From Moraxellaceae bacterium (GTDB taxonomy: Bacteria; Pseudomonadota; Gammaproteobacteria; Pseudomonadales; Moraxellaceae), in assembly GCA_030646295.1 (NCBI GenBank), contig JAUSND010000003.1, forward strand, positions 1 to 64,000: 64,000 bases of DNA, written 5' to 3'. Made by a program: the position numbers and the translations under genes. The notes beneath the pieces were generated by a model. It did no database searches, was not told the origin of the DNA, and saw only the letters and a program-made list of their open reading frames with translations. Shown piece after piece: positions 18,608-28,024 of this stretch; positions within the stretch are counted from its first letter, which is position 1; the number at the start of each line of letters is the position of its first letter.

Positions 18608-19933
18608 TCAGAAGCTGTATTTGCTGCTGAACTGTACGCGGTCCATGTCGCCATCCTTGCCGTCTTCGGTTTCACGCGTGGCGTGCGACAGCTCGATGCC
18701 GACATCCAGCCGGTCCAGTGGTGTCCAGATCAGGTTGGCCATCATGGACTCCACGCTTTTGGTAGTAGTGAGGCCGGTCTTGGCAACCGGATTGTCGGCG
18801 GTGAACATCGAGAGGCTGCCCATCGAGCGCAGGCGTGGCGACCACTGGTGATGCAGGGCGACAAAGCCGGCAGTGAGGTCGATGGCCTCCAGTGCGCCGG
18901 TAGCATCCTGTACTACGTCATTGACGATGTTAAGACCGACATAACGACCGATGCCGCTGCCGGTGGTTGCCATGAAGCGCACATCATTGCCTTCGCCCAG
19001 CCTGATCTTGCCGGAGAACGACACGCCGACGCCGCTTTCGTTTTCCTTCTTGCCGGTGGTGCCGTCATGCGTGGCCAGTTCACGCAGCAGTGCGCCGAGG
19101 GAGAGATGACCGAAGTCGCCCTTCCACACATAGCGCGCCGTGATGTCCGGCAGGCGGTTATCGCCGCTGGTGAAATTGCAGGTGTTGGTGGGCGAGGTGG
19201 TGCAGGTGCCCGTGAATCCGGTGACGGCTGTTTCGGCATTTTCTGCCGAGACCGACAGGCCGCCAGCGGTGTAGCGCAGCTGCGTCTGTCGCGAAAACAC
19301 CGTGCCTTCGGTAGGGCCGATGAAGTCCAGGCTGTCCGGCAGGGCGGCAGTGTCCTGGAAGTTGCTCCATGCCTGGCCGACCAGCCAGCGGTCATATTGC
19401 ACAAAGGCCTGCCGCAGCTCCGGCTCGTAGCCATTGGAAACGCGTTCATTGCCATCCACGGCACTCATGAAATCCAGTTCGATATGCGTCTTGACGGATT
19501 TTCCGTTGGCGGGTGTTTCCGTACCAAAAATCAGGCGGCTCTGTTTGGCATGGGCATCGAACACCGTGCTGGAGGGTAATGTGCCGACCGGAATGGCCGA
19601 GGGCAGGTAGAAATCGCGCAGGCCGCTGGTTTCGGCGACTTCACCGGCCGAAAACTTGCTGAACAGGGCGTCTGCCTTGACATAACCCTTGTAGGTAAAT
19701 CGTGTGCTGCTGGCGGGTGTTGCTGCTGGTGTTGTTGCAGGTGTGGCAGCTTTTTGTTGCGTCTCCAGCAGGGCAATGCGCTGCTTGAGTGATTCCAGCT
19801 CACTGTTATTGGCTGAAGTGTCATCCGCAGCACTGGCCGTGCCGGCAAGGGCAAGGGTCATGGCCAGTGGCAGGGAGGCCAGTAACGGCAGGCGCTGGCG
19901 GATTGTGTGTCGCGTGATGTGGCGGGTCGGCAT
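18608..19933 (-). CDS. DcaP-family outer-membrane porin
   Basis: 441 aa. A signal peptide (to about residue 33, TASA) is followed by a short coiled coil (NNSELESLKQRIALLETQ) and then TYKGYVKADALFS. This is the layout of DcaP trimeric porins, where the N-terminal coiled coil aids trimerisation. The protein ends in Phe (SSKYSF), as beta-barrels do. AGGAG lies 7 nt upstream of ATG 19933. DcaP porins take up negatively charged small molecules such as dicarboxylates. Divergence from acs and a shared regulatory element suggest a role in acetate or short carboxylate uptake; that is inference. Confidence 0.85.
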   Translation of the reverse strand: MPTRHITRHTIRQRLPLLASLPLAMTLALAGTASAADDTSANNSELESLKQRIALLETQQKAATPATTPAATPASSTRFTYKGYVKADALFSKFSAGEVAETSGLRDFYLPSAIPVGTLPSSTVFDAHAKQSRLIFGTETPANGKSVKTHIELDFMSAVDGNERVSNGYEPELRQAFVQYDRWLVGQAWSNFQDTAALPDSLDFIGPTEGTVFSRQTQLRYTAGGLSVSAENAETAVTGFTGTCTTSPTNTCNFTSGDNRLPDITARYVWKGDFGHLSLGALLRELATHDGTTGKKENESGVGVSFSGKIRLGEGNDVRFMATTGSGIGRYVGLNIVNDVVQDATGALEAIDLTAGFVALHHQWSPRLRSMGSLSMFTADNPVAKTGLTTTKSVESMMANLIWTPLDRLDVGIELSHATRETEDGKDGDMDRVQFSSKYSF

Positions 19934-19977
19934 GGTGGCGCTCCTGTGTGTTTTTGTGTGCGCATCTGACCCTTGCT

Positions 19978-20022
19978 GGTATAGGCCTCGCATCGGGGCA
20001 GAACCATTAGCCGATGGTCGTA
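19978..20022 (-). promoter_or_regulatory. Candidate CrbR-type site and -10 of the DcaP porin
   Basis: Reading toward the porin, TACGACCATCGGCTAA (20022-20007) is followed by TATACC at 19983-19978. The hexamer starts 31.5 bp from the element centre. The upstream TGTGGCAGTG (20033-20024) also occurs in the acs promoter. Confidence 0.6.
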
Positions 20023-20097
20023 GCACTGCCACACCGGGGCGGGAAGAGGTTCTGGAAGCGGCGGTGGACGTGCGCAGGCTCAGGTGCGACAGAAGGC

Positions 20098-20142
20098 TTA
20101 GACCATCGGCTAATACCCCCTGTGGCAGTGGACTCCGATACT
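20098..20142 (+). promoter_or_regulatory. Candidate CrbR-type site and -10 of acs
   Basis: TTAGACCATCGGCTAA (20098-20113), then GATACT at 20137-20142, again 31.5 bp from the centre. Fourteen bases of this element (20100-20113) are an exact inverted copy of the porin-side element, 80 bp away. TGTGGCAGTG at 20121-20130 is a second shared module. No good -35 is present, consistent with activator dependence. Confidence 0.65.
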
Positions 20143-20170
20143 CGATGCAATTCCGCAGGAGGGATGCGCC

Positions 20171-22123
20171 ATGAGCGAGCCGAAAACCTATGCCGTGCCC
20201 GAGTACTATGCCGGGGCATCAACACTGAGTGACGCCGACTACGAGCGTTTGTATGCCGAGTCGGTCAACAACCCCGATGTGTTCTGGGCGCGTGAAGCGC
20301 AGTGTGTGGACTGGAGCCGGCCGTTCACGAAAGTGAAGGACACGTCATTTGATCGTGATGATTTTCATGTGCGCTGGTTTGAGGATGGTGAGCTTAATCT
20401 TTCGTACAACTGCCTGGATCGTCATCTGGCCACCCATCCCGACAAGACCGCCATCATCTGGGAAGGCGATCATCCGGCAGAGCACAAGCATGTGTCATAT
20501 CGTGAACTGCACCGTGAGGTGTGCCGCTTTGCCAATGCCCTCAAGGCGGAAGGCGTGCAGCCCGGTGATCGCGTCACGATCTACATGCCGATGATTCCGG
20601 AAACCGCAGTCGCCATGCTGGCCTGCACCCGCATTGGTGCCGTGCACTCCGTTGTGTTTGGCGGATTTTCGCCGGATTCACTGGCGGGTCGCATTGCGGA
20701 TTGCGACTCCAAAATAATCATTACTGCCGATGAAGGCCTGCGCGGTGGCAAGACCGTGCCGCTGAAGGCGAATGTGGATGCCGCACTGGCCCACGATGCC
20801 ACGGCTGATGTTGAAAAAGTGATTGTGGTGCGTCGTACCGGCGGCCACGTGAGCTGGAAACCGCACCGTGATCGCTGGTATCACGACCTGCTGGTGGGCC
20901 AGTCGGACGAGTGCCTGCCCCTGTCGATGAATGCAGAGGCGCCACTGTTCATTCTGTACACCTCCGGCTCTACTGGCAAACCCAAGGGCGTGCTGCACAC
21001 CACCGGTGGCTATCTGGTTTATGTCACCAGCACTTTCCGTCATGTGTTCGATATCCGTCCGGATGATGTGTATTTCTGCACGGCGGATGTGGGCTGGATT
21101 ACCGGGCACAGCTACATGCTTTACGGTGCGCTGAGTAACGGTGCCACCACGGTTATGTTTGAGGGCGTGCCGCAGTATCCGGACTGGTCGCGTATCGGGC
21201 AGGTGGTCGACAAGCACAAGATCACCATTCTCTACACGGCACCTACCGCCATTCGCGCGATGATGCGTGAAGGTGATCATCATGTACGCCTGAGCAACCG
21301 GCACAGCCTGCGTCTGCTCGGCTCGGTGGGCGAGCCCATCAATCCCGAAGCGTGGGACTGGTATCACCGTGTGGTGGGTGAGGGGCGCTGCCCGATTGTG
21401 GACACATGGTGGCAGACGGAAACCGGCGGCATGCTGATCTCGCCGTTGCCCGGTGCCACGCCACTCAAGCCTGGCTCTGCCACGCGGCCGCTGTTTGGCG
21501 TGCAACCGGCCATTGTGGATGCCGAAGGCAATCTTATCGAGGGGGCCTGCGAGGGTAATCTCGTGCTGCTGGATTCCTGGCCCGGCCAGATGCGCACGGT
21601 TTACGGCGATCATCAGCGCTTTATCGAAACGTATTTTTCCACGTACCCCGGTATGTATTTCACGGGCGATGGTGCACGCCGCGACGCGGACGGTTATTAC
21701 TGGATTACCGGGCGTGTGGATGATGTGCTGAACGTCTCCGGCCATCGTCTGGGCACGGCCGAGGTGGAAAGTGCGCTGGTGTCGCACCCGGCAGTATCCG
21801 AAGCCGCCGTGGTGGGCATGCCGCATGACATCAAGGGGCAGGGTATTTATGCCTACGTCACGCTGCAGGCCGATCGTGAACCGGACGAAAAGCTGCGCAA
21901 GGAATTGCGTGACTGGGTGCGTCAGGAGATCGGCCCGATTGCCACGCCAGACGTGATCCAGTGGGCGCCTGGCCTGCCAAAGACACGTTCCGGAAAAATC
22001 ATGCGCCGCATCCTGCGAAAAATTGCCGCACACGAACTGGACGGACTGGGCGATACATCGACGCTGGCGGACCCATCAGTGGTGGACAGCCTGATTGAAG
22101 GGCGTCTACAGTTGGTCTCATGA
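20171..22123 (+). CDS. acs: Acetyl-CoA synthetase
   Basis: 650 aa. AMP-forming activation of acetate. [20 protein letters not shown] is the P-loop; [10 protein letters not shown] and [21 protein letters not shown] form the adenylate-binding and hinge motifs. [11 protein letters not shown] holds the regulatory lysine K609, the residue known to be acetylated in Salmonella Acs. Length is typical (about 650). It overlaps crbR by 4 nt (ATGA), so the enzyme and the regulator are co-translated. AGGAGG precedes the ATG. Confidence 0.97.
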   Translation: MSEPKTYAVPEYYAGASTLSDADYERLYAESVNNPDVFWAREAQCVDWSRPFTKVKDTSFDRDDFHVRWFEDGELNLSYNCLDRHLATHPDKTAIIWEGDHPAEHKHVSYRELHREVCRFANALKAEGVQPGDRVTIYMPMIPETAVAMLACTRIGAVHSVVFGGFSPDSLAGRIADCDSKIIITADEGLRGGKTVPLKANVDAALAHDATADVEKVIVVRRTGGHVSWKPHRDRWYHDLLVGQSDECLPLSMNAEAPLFILYTSGSTGKPKGVLHTTGGYLVYVTSTFRHVFDIRPDDVYFCTADVGWITGHSYMLYGALSNGATTVMFEGVPQYPDWSRIGQVVDKHKITILYTAPTAIRAMMREGDHHVRLSNRHSLRLLGSVGEPINPEAWDWYHRVVGEGRCPIVDTWWQTETGGMLISPLPGATPLKPGSATRPLFGVQPAIVDAEGNLIEGACEGNLVLLDSWPGQMRTVYGDHQRFIETYFSTYPGMYFTGDGARRDADGYYWITGRVDDVLNVSGHRLGTAEVESALVSHPAVSEAAVVGMPHDIKGQGIYAYVTLQADREPDEKLRKELRDWVRQEIGPIATPDVIQWAPGLPKTRSGKIMRRILRKIAAHELDGLGDTSTLADPSVVDSLIEGRLQLVS

Positions 22124-22785
22124 AACTGATTATTGCTGACGACCATCCACTCTTCCGCGACGCGCTACGGCGCGCGGCGGAAGTACTGTTGCCGGATGCA
22201 CACATTCTGGAGGCGGACAGTGTGGCTGCGCTGCAGACACTGCTGGAACGCGAGCCGGATACCGATCTGTTGCTGCTGGACCTGCACATGCCGGGTGCCA
22301 CGGGATTTTCCGGGCTGGTGTTTGTGCGTGCGCATCATCCGTCCGTACCGGTGATTGTGGTCTCCGGCAATGAAGAACCCCAGGTGATGAAGCGTGCCAT
22401 GGCACATGGTGCCAGTGCCTACATTCCCAAGTCGTCGTCCACCGACCGCATGCGCGAGGCCATTCAAGCCGTGCTGGATGGTGATACCTGGTTGCCACCG
22501 GAAGTGAATGCTGCCGACCATCGTCTTTCCGTCGATGAGGCGGATATTGCCCGCCGTGTGCGGGAACTTACACCGCAGCAGTTCCGGGTGCTGATGATGC
22601 TGGCCGATGGCTTGCTCAACAAGCAGATTGCCTACGAGCTGGGCGTTTCCGAAGCGACCATCAAGGCGCACATGACCGCCATCCTCAAAAAACTGGGTGC
22701 CAGCAATCGTACGCAGGCAGTCGTTGCTGCTGCACGCCTGCAGATTGACCCCAGCATGCGCATCGAGGTGGTGGAGGAAGAGTAA
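22120..22785 (+). CDS. crbR: LuxR/NarL-type response regulator, CrbR (ErdR-like)
   Basis: 221 aa. The receiver domain (residues 1-120) has the acidic pocket IIADDHP and the phospho-acceptor D54 in [13 protein letters not shown]. The LuxR-type HTH (about 150-210) reads [42 protein letters not shown] in two conserved halves. In Vibrio and Pseudomonas, CrbR/ErdR paired with the SLC5-fused kinase CrbS/MxtR activates acs. Here acs is directly upstream with a 4-nt overlap, and a CrbS-like kinase is 5 kb away, so the assignment rests on context as well as sequence. Confidence 0.85.
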   Translation: MKLIIADDHPLFRDALRRAAEVLLPDAHILEADSVAALQTLLEREPDTDLLLLDLHMPGATGFSGLVFVRAHHPSVPVIVVSGNEEPQVMKRAMAHGASAYIPKSSSTDRMREAIQAVLDGDTWLPPEVNAADHRLSVDEADIARRVRELTPQQFRVLMMLADGLLNKQIAYELGVSEATIKAHMTAILKKLGASNRTQAVVAAARLQIDPSMRIEVVEEE

Positions 22786-22859
22786 GTCCGTTTACTCCTT
22801 TGCTGTTCTCGCCAATGTTCTAACCAACGTTTTCCGCAAACTGCAAAACTGCCGGCAAA

Positions 22860-24170
22860 TCAGGCCTGACCCACGGCATCGATGTTTTCCAGCAGCACGG
22901 CTGCACCAAGACCGCCACCGGCACAGGTGGAAATCACCGCATAACGTTTGCGTGACTGACGCAGACGCTGCGCTGCCGTCATGAACAGGCGCACGCCGGT
23001 CGCGGCAAAGGGATTGCCCAGCGACAGCGAGCCGCCCCAGCTGTTGAGCTTGTCCAGGGGGATTTCACCCACCGGTGCGTTGCGGCCAAACTGCGCAGCA
23101 ACAAATTTGCCGTCCGCCATGCACTGGCGATTGATGAGCACCTGGGTGGCAAAGGCCTCGTGAATTTCCCAGACATCAATGTCGTCATAGCCAAGGCCGT
23201 TGCGCTGCAGCAGTTTCGGCACAGACATGGCCGGGCCGAGCAGCATTTCTTCCTGCAGACTGGGCACACCCACCAGACAGTAATCGCGAATCACCGCCTG
23301 CACATCCAGCCCCTGTGCACGTGCGCTGCCAAGGCTGCCCAGCAGCAGGGCGCCAGCACCGTCGGAGAAGCGCGAGGAGTTACCCGGCGTGATGATGCCG
23401 TGTTCACGATCAAACGCCGGTGCGAGACGCGCCAGCGTGTCTGTAGTGGCATCGGCGCGCGCGGTGTTGTCTTCCGTTACGGTGAGGGTGCCGACCTGCA
23501 CCGGGATGATCTGTTGCCTGAAGTAACCGTTTTTTGTGGCCTCAATGGCACGGGCGTGGCTGCTCGCGGCAAAGGCATCGCTGGCACTACGGGTGGCGCC
23601 GTATTTTTTCGCCATGATTTCACAGGCGGCACCCATGGTGAGGCCGGTGGTGAAGTCAGAGCTGCTCGGCGCCTCCAGCTTGAAGTCTCCCGGGCGCAGG
23701 CCGGCCAGAATGCGCAGCCTGTCCTTGCCGCTTCTGCACTGACGCAGTTTCATCAGCATGCGCCGCATGTTCTGTGAAAGGCGCACAGGCACATCCGAGA
23801 AATTTTCGGTGCCGGCGGCAATGCCCATGTCCAGACGGCCCAGTGCAATCTGGTCACAGATATTCATCACGCCCACGGACGGCGAGATGCCAGCCATGGC
23901 CACTGTGTATGCCGGAATGGTGCTGGGCAGTCCACCCGCCAGCATGCTCTCGCGTGCCACATTGGTGGTGTTCACCTCATGCAGTACAGTGCCCATTGCG
24001 ACCAGACCGATTGTCTGTACATCCACCGGGGCGCGTTGCATCAGCCCCGCGATGGCTTTTGCACCCAGTTCATAGCTCATCAATGGCGAGTAGGCGCCGG
24101 CACTGTCCAGAAACGGTGTGCGTGCGCCGGCAATCAGTACGGGAAGGCGATCATCCGGACGTGACTTCAT
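22860..24170 (-). CDS. FadI-like thiolase with the nucleophilic Cys replaced by Gly
   Basis: 436 aa. Thiolase fold throughout: IAGARTPF at the start, EIHEAFATQ (catalytic His region), CAGGGLGAAV (C-terminal catalytic Cys). At the first active site, where family members have MACIS or RACATS, this protein has AYTVAMAGISPSVG, so residue 94 is Gly (codon GGC, 23891-23889). Neighbouring residues of the loop also differ, which argues against a single sequencing error. Without the cysteine no acyl-enzyme can form. The ATG overlaps the stop of the MaoC gene by 4-nt style coupling (ATGA). Confidence 0.85.
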   Translation of the reverse strand: MKSRPDDRLPVLIAGARTPFLDSAGAYSPLMSYELGAKAIAGLMQRAPVDVQTIGLVAMGTVLHEVNTTNVARESMLAGGLPSTIPAYTVAMAGISPSVGVMNICDQIALGRLDMGIAAGTENFSDVPVRLSQNMRRMLMKLRQCRSGKDRLRILAGLRPGDFKLEAPSSSDFTTGLTMGAACEIMAKKYGATRSASDAFAASSHARAIEATKNGYFRQQIIPVQVGTLTVTEDNTARADATTDTLARLAPAFDREHGIITPGNSSRFSDGAGALLLGSLGSARAQGLDVQAVIRDYCLVGVPSLQEEMLLGPAMSVPKLLQRNGLGYDDIDVWEIHEAFATQVLINRQCMADGKFVAAQFGRNAPVGEIPLDKLNSWGGSLSLGNPFAATGVRLFMTAAQRLRQSRKRYAVISTCAGGGLGAAVLLENIDAVGQA

Positions 24171-25096
24171 TTTTTCGTGGTCCCCTGTGGCAGAAAGCTG
24201 CCGACCTGATACAGGTTGTTGTCCGCGTCGATCAGGCGGACGGCGTAGCGGCCATCTGCGCCGGGTGTACGGGCGGTCTGGATGTGCAGCACCGGGCTTG
24301 GCAGGGGCAAGGGTTTGATGAAGCGGATGTCGATGTCGCTGATGGTGACACCGCTGCGCTGTACGGCCTCGAACACCTGCGCAAAGGCACCATAGCCATG
24401 CATGATGCAGCCGCGGAAACGGGTGTATTTTGCAAATGCCGGCAGCGTGTGGATCGGATTGAAATCACCGGTCAGGTAGAAAAATTTCACGCCTTCATTT
24501 GCTGCCGCCTGCCATTTGGCCACCGTGTGATAGTCCGGCTCGGTTCGCGCATCGGCCTTGTCGGTGTCCGGGCGTTTTTTCAGCATCACGGCGGCCATGG
24601 CATCGACGGTGATGGCATTGGGCGCACTGGCGGTGCCAACCTCCACGCGCGAATGAATGCGGGCACGATACCCGTCGTCAGAGGCCTCGACGAGTTTGCC
24701 GCGCAGCACGAGCGTTTCCCCGGCCGGCAGTGGCGTGTGGATTTGTAGCCGCACACCCTGGTTGAGCACGCTGAGCAGCGGGTAGGGTGATTGCGCCGTC
24801 AGTGCCGACACCATTGGCAGGGCAATGCGGGCACTGACCATGTGGGGCGGAATGCTGCCGGCATAGCGTGACGGCTCTGCGCCAGCCCAGGCCTTGTAGG
24901 TATCCAGCAGCAAGGCCGAAGGCGGTGTCTGCAACTGCATCAGCGTGGCGTTGGTGGCCGGGCTCTTGCGCGGCAACAGCGACCGCGCGGCACCGATCAG
25001 GAAGGCACTGATGGTGGCGGTCTGCTCGGTGAGCAGGCGGGCGGGAATGACGGCCGGGGTCATGGCACGAGTGGCGGCAGGGGTGACAACAGACAT
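24167..25096 (-). CDS. MaoC-like hydratase/dehydratase
   Basis: 309 aa from ATG 25096. Double hot-dog-like protein. The C-terminal half has the hydratase 2 motif in FFYLTGDFNPIHTLPAFAK (catalytic Asp and His), then FRGCIMHGYGAFA. The family hydrates trans-2-enoyl-CoA or dehydrates 3-hydroxyacyl thioesters. It is cotranscribed with the thiolase-like gene, and divergent from an AraC regulator. Fatty acid or ketone metabolism is likely, but the substrate is unknown. Confidence 0.82.
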   Translation of the reverse strand: MSVVTPAATRAMTPAVIPARLLTEQTATISAFLIGAARSLLPRKSPATNATLMQLQTPPSALLLDTYKAWAGAEPSRYAGSIPPHMVSARIALPMVSALTAQSPYPLLSVLNQGVRLQIHTPLPAGETLVLRGKLVEASDDGYRARIHSRVEVGTASAPNAITVDAMAAVMLKKRPDTDKADARTEPDYHTVAKWQAAANEGVKFFYLTGDFNPIHTLPAFAKYTRFRGCIMHGYGAFAQVFEAVQRSGVTISDIDIRFIKPLPLPSPVLHIQTARTPGADGRYAVRLIDADNNLYQVGSFLPQGTTKK

Positions 25097-25122
25097 GAGC
25101 AACACACCAGATGGTCAGATGA

Positions 25123-25135
25123 CGCCATCATGGCG
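25123..25135. promoter_or_regulatory. 13-bp palindrome between maoC-like and AraC genes
   Basis: CGCCAT-C-ATGGCG is perfectly symmetrical and sits 27 bp upstream of the MaoC-like start and about 125 bp upstream of the AraC gene. Possible operator. The rest of 25097-25261 shows nothing else. Confidence 0.3.
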
Positions 25136-25261
25136 GACAAGGGGTGTGGTCTGAAGGGAGGATGACGACAAGGGGCATGCAGAAAGTGACAGTCGCGCCG
25201 AGCTCAGGCAATCTAGGGCCAGGCGATCTCATTCTTCCCTGCGAATGTTCCGGAGCTGCCC

Positions 25262-26263
25262 TTGCGCTATCCCGTCACCTATTCCCGTTTGCTGGCACGC
25301 GAGCTGAGGCTTGATGCGAAGGGGCAGGCCGGGCTGCTGGCGGGTACAGACCTGACGCCGGAGGATCTGGCGGCCCTGGACCAGCTCATCAGCGAGGCAG
25401 ACCAGCTCACCATCATCCGCAATGCCTTGCAGCTGGGTGGCCGGCCCACACTGGGGCTGGAGATTGGCAGTCGCCTGTCGCTGGCTGCGCATGGCCCGCT
25501 GGGGCAGTTGCTGTCGTCCAGCCCGTCACTGGGCGATGCCTGGCGGGCGCTGGAGCGCTTTCATGCCCTGCGCGTGCCACTGGTGCAATTGTCACGACGC
25601 GTCGACGGCGACCAGATGGCGATCTGCCTCACGCTTCAGCACACGCCGGATGAGGCCGGTCTGTTCCTCATCGAAGTCATGATGGTGACAGTGCAGCGCG
25701 GGATCGAGTTGCATATCGGCCGCCGCCTGCGTGAAGCGACCCTGCAGTTTGCCTATCCGGCCCCCGCACATGCCGAGGCCTACTCACGCTATCTGCATGG
25801 CAAGTGCGTGTTCGGCGCCAGGGAGACGGCCCTGATCATTCCGCTGGCATTGATGGAGCAGCCCAATCCCTTTCGCGACCAGCGCGCGTGGGAGCAGGCG
25901 CTGCAGCATTGCGAGTTGCTCGAACAGTCACTGGAGTCCGGCTCGCCGGCAGTGTGGAGCAATCGCATCACGCATCTGTTGCAGCAGAACCCTGGGCAGT
26001 TGTGGACGCTGCTCAAGGTGGCCGCACATTTCAATCTGTCGCCGCGCACGCTCATGCGTTATCTGGGCGCGGAAGGTACCAGCTATCAGGATGTGCTCGA
26101 TCGCGAACTGGCGCGCCAGGCCCTGTTGCACATGAGCTCGCCACGGCACACCACGGAGTCGGTGGCGCTGGCGCTGGGGTATCAGGATGCCACGGCATTC
26201 CGGCGGGCATTCAAGCGCTGGTTTGGCGAGCCGCCTTCGGTTTACCTGAGGCGTAACCATTAG
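25262..26263 (+). CDS. AraC-family transcriptional regulator
   Basis: 333 aa with a TTG start at 25262, supported by GGAG 6-7 nt upstream; the nearest ATG (25245) is out of frame. The N-terminal Arabinose_bd-like effector domain (PF12625 type; LGLEIGSRLSLAAHGPLGQL) is followed by a C-terminal AraC HTH (about 235-330) with TTESVALALGYQDATAFRRA and the ending FGEPPSVYLR. This subgroup often controls the adjacent fatty acid or amino acid catabolic genes, here the divergent MaoC/thiolase pair. The stop codon lies inside a tandem repeat (see the repeat at 26241). Confidence 0.88.
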   Translation: MRYPVTYSRLLARELRLDAKGQAGLLAGTDLTPEDLAALDQLISEADQLTIIRNALQLGGRPTLGLEIGSRLSLAAHGPLGQLLSSSPSLGDAWRALERFHALRVPLVQLSRRVDGDQMAICLTLQHTPDEAGLFLIEVMMVTVQRGIELHIGRRLREATLQFAYPAPAHAEAYSRYLHGKCVFGARETALIIPLALMEQPNPFRDQRAWEQALQHCELLEQSLESGSPAVWSNRITHLLQQNPGQLWTLLKVAAHFNLSPRTLMRYLGAEGTSYQDVLDRELARQALLHMSSPRHTTESVALALGYQDATAFRRAFKRWFGEPPSVYLRRNH

Positions 26264-26302
26264 GTCTACCTGAAGCGTAACCACGAGATTTACCTGAGGA
26301 AT
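26241..26302 (+). repeat. Three tandem 24-nt repeats crossing a stop codon
   Basis: Units start at 26241, 26265 and 26289, each opening T(T/C)TACCTGA. The period is 8 codons: the gene ends VYLRRNH-stop, and read-through would give VYLKRNHE then IYLRNDKPD-stop. Unit 1 has TAG where unit 2 has GAG, so the stop may be a nonsense mutation in an older, longer C-terminus, or the repeats may be a slippage product. Confidence 0.75.
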
Positions 26303-26407
26303 GACAAGCCAGACTGAGTCTGCGTGCCGGCAAGTTTCCAGTTGCCGGCCAAACGCCGCATAATGATTTCTGGTGTGCCACACCCCCGTAACCGTTCCGG
26401 AGTCATG

Positions 26408-27181
26408 ATGAAACGTCCCAGTATTTTTATTACCGGTGCTGCTGCCGGTATTGGTCGTGCTGCTGCCCTGCATTTTTCTCGGCAGGGATGGTTTGTCGGT
26501 GCGTTCGACGTGGATGAGGTTGGTCTGGCGGGACTGAAGGCCGAGCTGGGCGAGTGCGTGACCGGCAAACTGGATGTGTGCGATTACGCAGCCTGGGAGA
26601 CCGCGCTGGAATCCTTTTTCGTTGCAGCGGGCGGCCGTCTGGACGTGCTGCTTAACAATGCCGGCATCCTGGCCTCCGGGCCTTTTGAAAATACGCCGAT
26701 CGAGCGTCATCACCTGATTGTGGACATCAACATCAAGGGCGTGATGAATGGCTGTCATGCAGCATTGCCATGGTTGCAGCGGACACCGCGCAGCCGGGTC
26801 ATCAACATGGCCTCGGCCTCGGCCATTTATGGCCAGCCTTCGCTGGCCACGTATTCAGCTACCAAGTTTGCCGTGCGCGGCCTGACCGAGGCGCTTGATC
26901 TGGAGTGGCAACAATTCGGTGTGCGTGTGATGAGCGTATGGCCGCTGTTTGTGCAGACCGCCATGGTTGACGGCATGGATGCAAAAAGCATCAGTGCACT
27001 GGGTGTGAAGCTGACGGCACAGGATGTGGCCAACGTGATCTGGCAGGCCGCAATGCATGACGGCAGGCCGAAAGTGCACTGGCCCGTCGGTTTGCAGAGC
27101 AAGCTGTTCCAGCAGACCTCAAAGTACTCACCGGAATGGCTTAACCGTTTTATCAATTTCCATATTGCCGCAAAACACTGA
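26408..27181 (+). CDS. Short-chain dehydrogenase/reductase
   Basis: 257 aa. Classical SDR. The cofactor motif is ITGAAAGIGRAAALHF (TGxxxGIG), then LLNNAGIL (NNAG). The catalytic Ser and YxxxK are in MASASAIYGQPSLATYSATKFAV. Two ATGs lie in tandem (26405 and 26408); GGAG is only 2 nt before the first, so I use the second. Asp-rich FDVDEVG after the second strand suggests NAD(H), but this is weak. It follows the AraC gene on the same strand. Confidence 0.9.
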   Translation: MKRPSIFITGAAAGIGRAAALHFSRQGWFVGAFDVDEVGLAGLKAELGECVTGKLDVCDYAAWETALESFFVAAGGRLDVLLNNAGILASGPFENTPIERHHLIVDINIKGVMNGCHAALPWLQRTPRSRVINMASASAIYGQPSLATYSATKFAVRGLTEALDLEWQQFGVRVMSVWPLFVQTAMVDGMDAKSISALGVKLTAQDVANVIWQAAMHDGRPKVHWPVGLQSKLFQQTSKYSPEWLNRFINFHIAAKH

Positions 27182-27206
27182 ACAAGAAACACAGTGCAGC
27201 GCGCAA

Positions 27207-27246
27207 TAAAAAAGCCCCGGTGCCGTAAAGCGCCGGGGCTTTTTTA
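27207..27246. terminator. Bidirectional intrinsic terminator
   Basis: A-run, GCCCCGGTGC, short loop, GCGCCGGGGC, T-run. Serves the SDR gene (+) and the convergent FKBP gene (-). Confidence 0.92.
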
Positions 27247-27257
27247 TTCAGTACGTC

Positions 27258-27962
27258 TTACTTCACGATTTCCAGCAGTTCCACTTCAAACTGCAGTACC
27301 GAGTTTGGCGGAATCGGGCCTGCGCCCTGATCGCCATAGGCCAGATTGGCCGGCATGGCGAACTTGAACTTGGAACCGACCTGCATCAGCTGCACGCCTT
27401 CGGTCCAGCCCGGGATCACGCGGTTCAGCGGGAAGCTGACCGGTTCGCCACGCTGGATGGAGCTGTCGAACACGGTGCCGTCGAGCAGCTTGCCTTCGTA
27501 ATGCACCTTCACGGTGTCAGTGGCAACCGGCTTGGCACCAGTGCCCTGCTTGATCACTTCATACTGCAGGCCGGAGGCAGTCGTGGTCACGCCAGCCTTC
27601 TTGCCGTTTTCAGCGAGGAATGCGGTGCCCTTGCTGGAAGCCTCAGCAGTGGCCTTCTGCATTTTTGCCGTGGCTTCTTCACGCAGTTTCTGTTCGAACG
27701 CCATGAGGGCGGCCTTCATTTCGTCCTGGGTGATCACGCCGTCTTTCTTGGCGTAGGCATCACGAAAGCCGGCAGCAAACTGGTCGACATTCAGGGACGG
27801 TGCCTGGGCAGAGCTGGATTTGCCGGTCATGTAGCCAATACTGTAGGCCGCACGTTCTTCGACGGACTCAGGCTTCTTGGCGGATGGGTTGGGCGGCATG
27901 CAGGCGGCGAGGCTGGCACCGATCACGACGATCAGGCTGCCATTGCGAAGGAGGCGATTCAT
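27258..27962 (-). CDS. FKBP-type peptidyl-prolyl isomerase lipoprotein (FkpA/Mip-like)
   Basis: 234 aa. The signal peptide ends in the lipobox LAAC (Cys21). An N-terminal dimerisation domain (about 35-120) is helical. The FKBP domain (about 125-234) includes VKVHYEGKLLDGTVFDSS, VIPGWTEGVQLM and the ending FEVELLEI. It likely acts on proteins folding in the periplasm. Whether the Cys is anchored in the inner or outer membrane cannot be told; residue +2 is Met, which favours the outer membrane. Confidence 0.93.
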   Translation of the reverse strand: MNRLLRNGSLIVVIGASLAACMPPNPSAKKPESVEERAAYSIGYMTGKSSSAQAPSLNVDQFAAGFRDAYAKKDGVITQDEMKAALMAFEQKLREEATAKMQKATAEASSKGTAFLAENGKKAGVTTTASGLQYEVIKQGTGAKPVATDTVKVHYEGKLLDGTVFDSSIQRGEPVSFPLNRVIPGWTEGVQLMQVGSKFKFAMPANLAYGDQGAGPIPPNSVLQFEVELLEIVK

Positions 27963-28024
27963 AGGGGGTCCTGTTCAGGGGTCAAAATCCAGGCAGAGAA
28001 ATTACACGCAAGCGGGCCTTATGG

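Noticed and set aside
26241-26302. CRISPR array
   Set aside because: The three units are contiguous with no spacers and follow a codon period; there are no cas genes.
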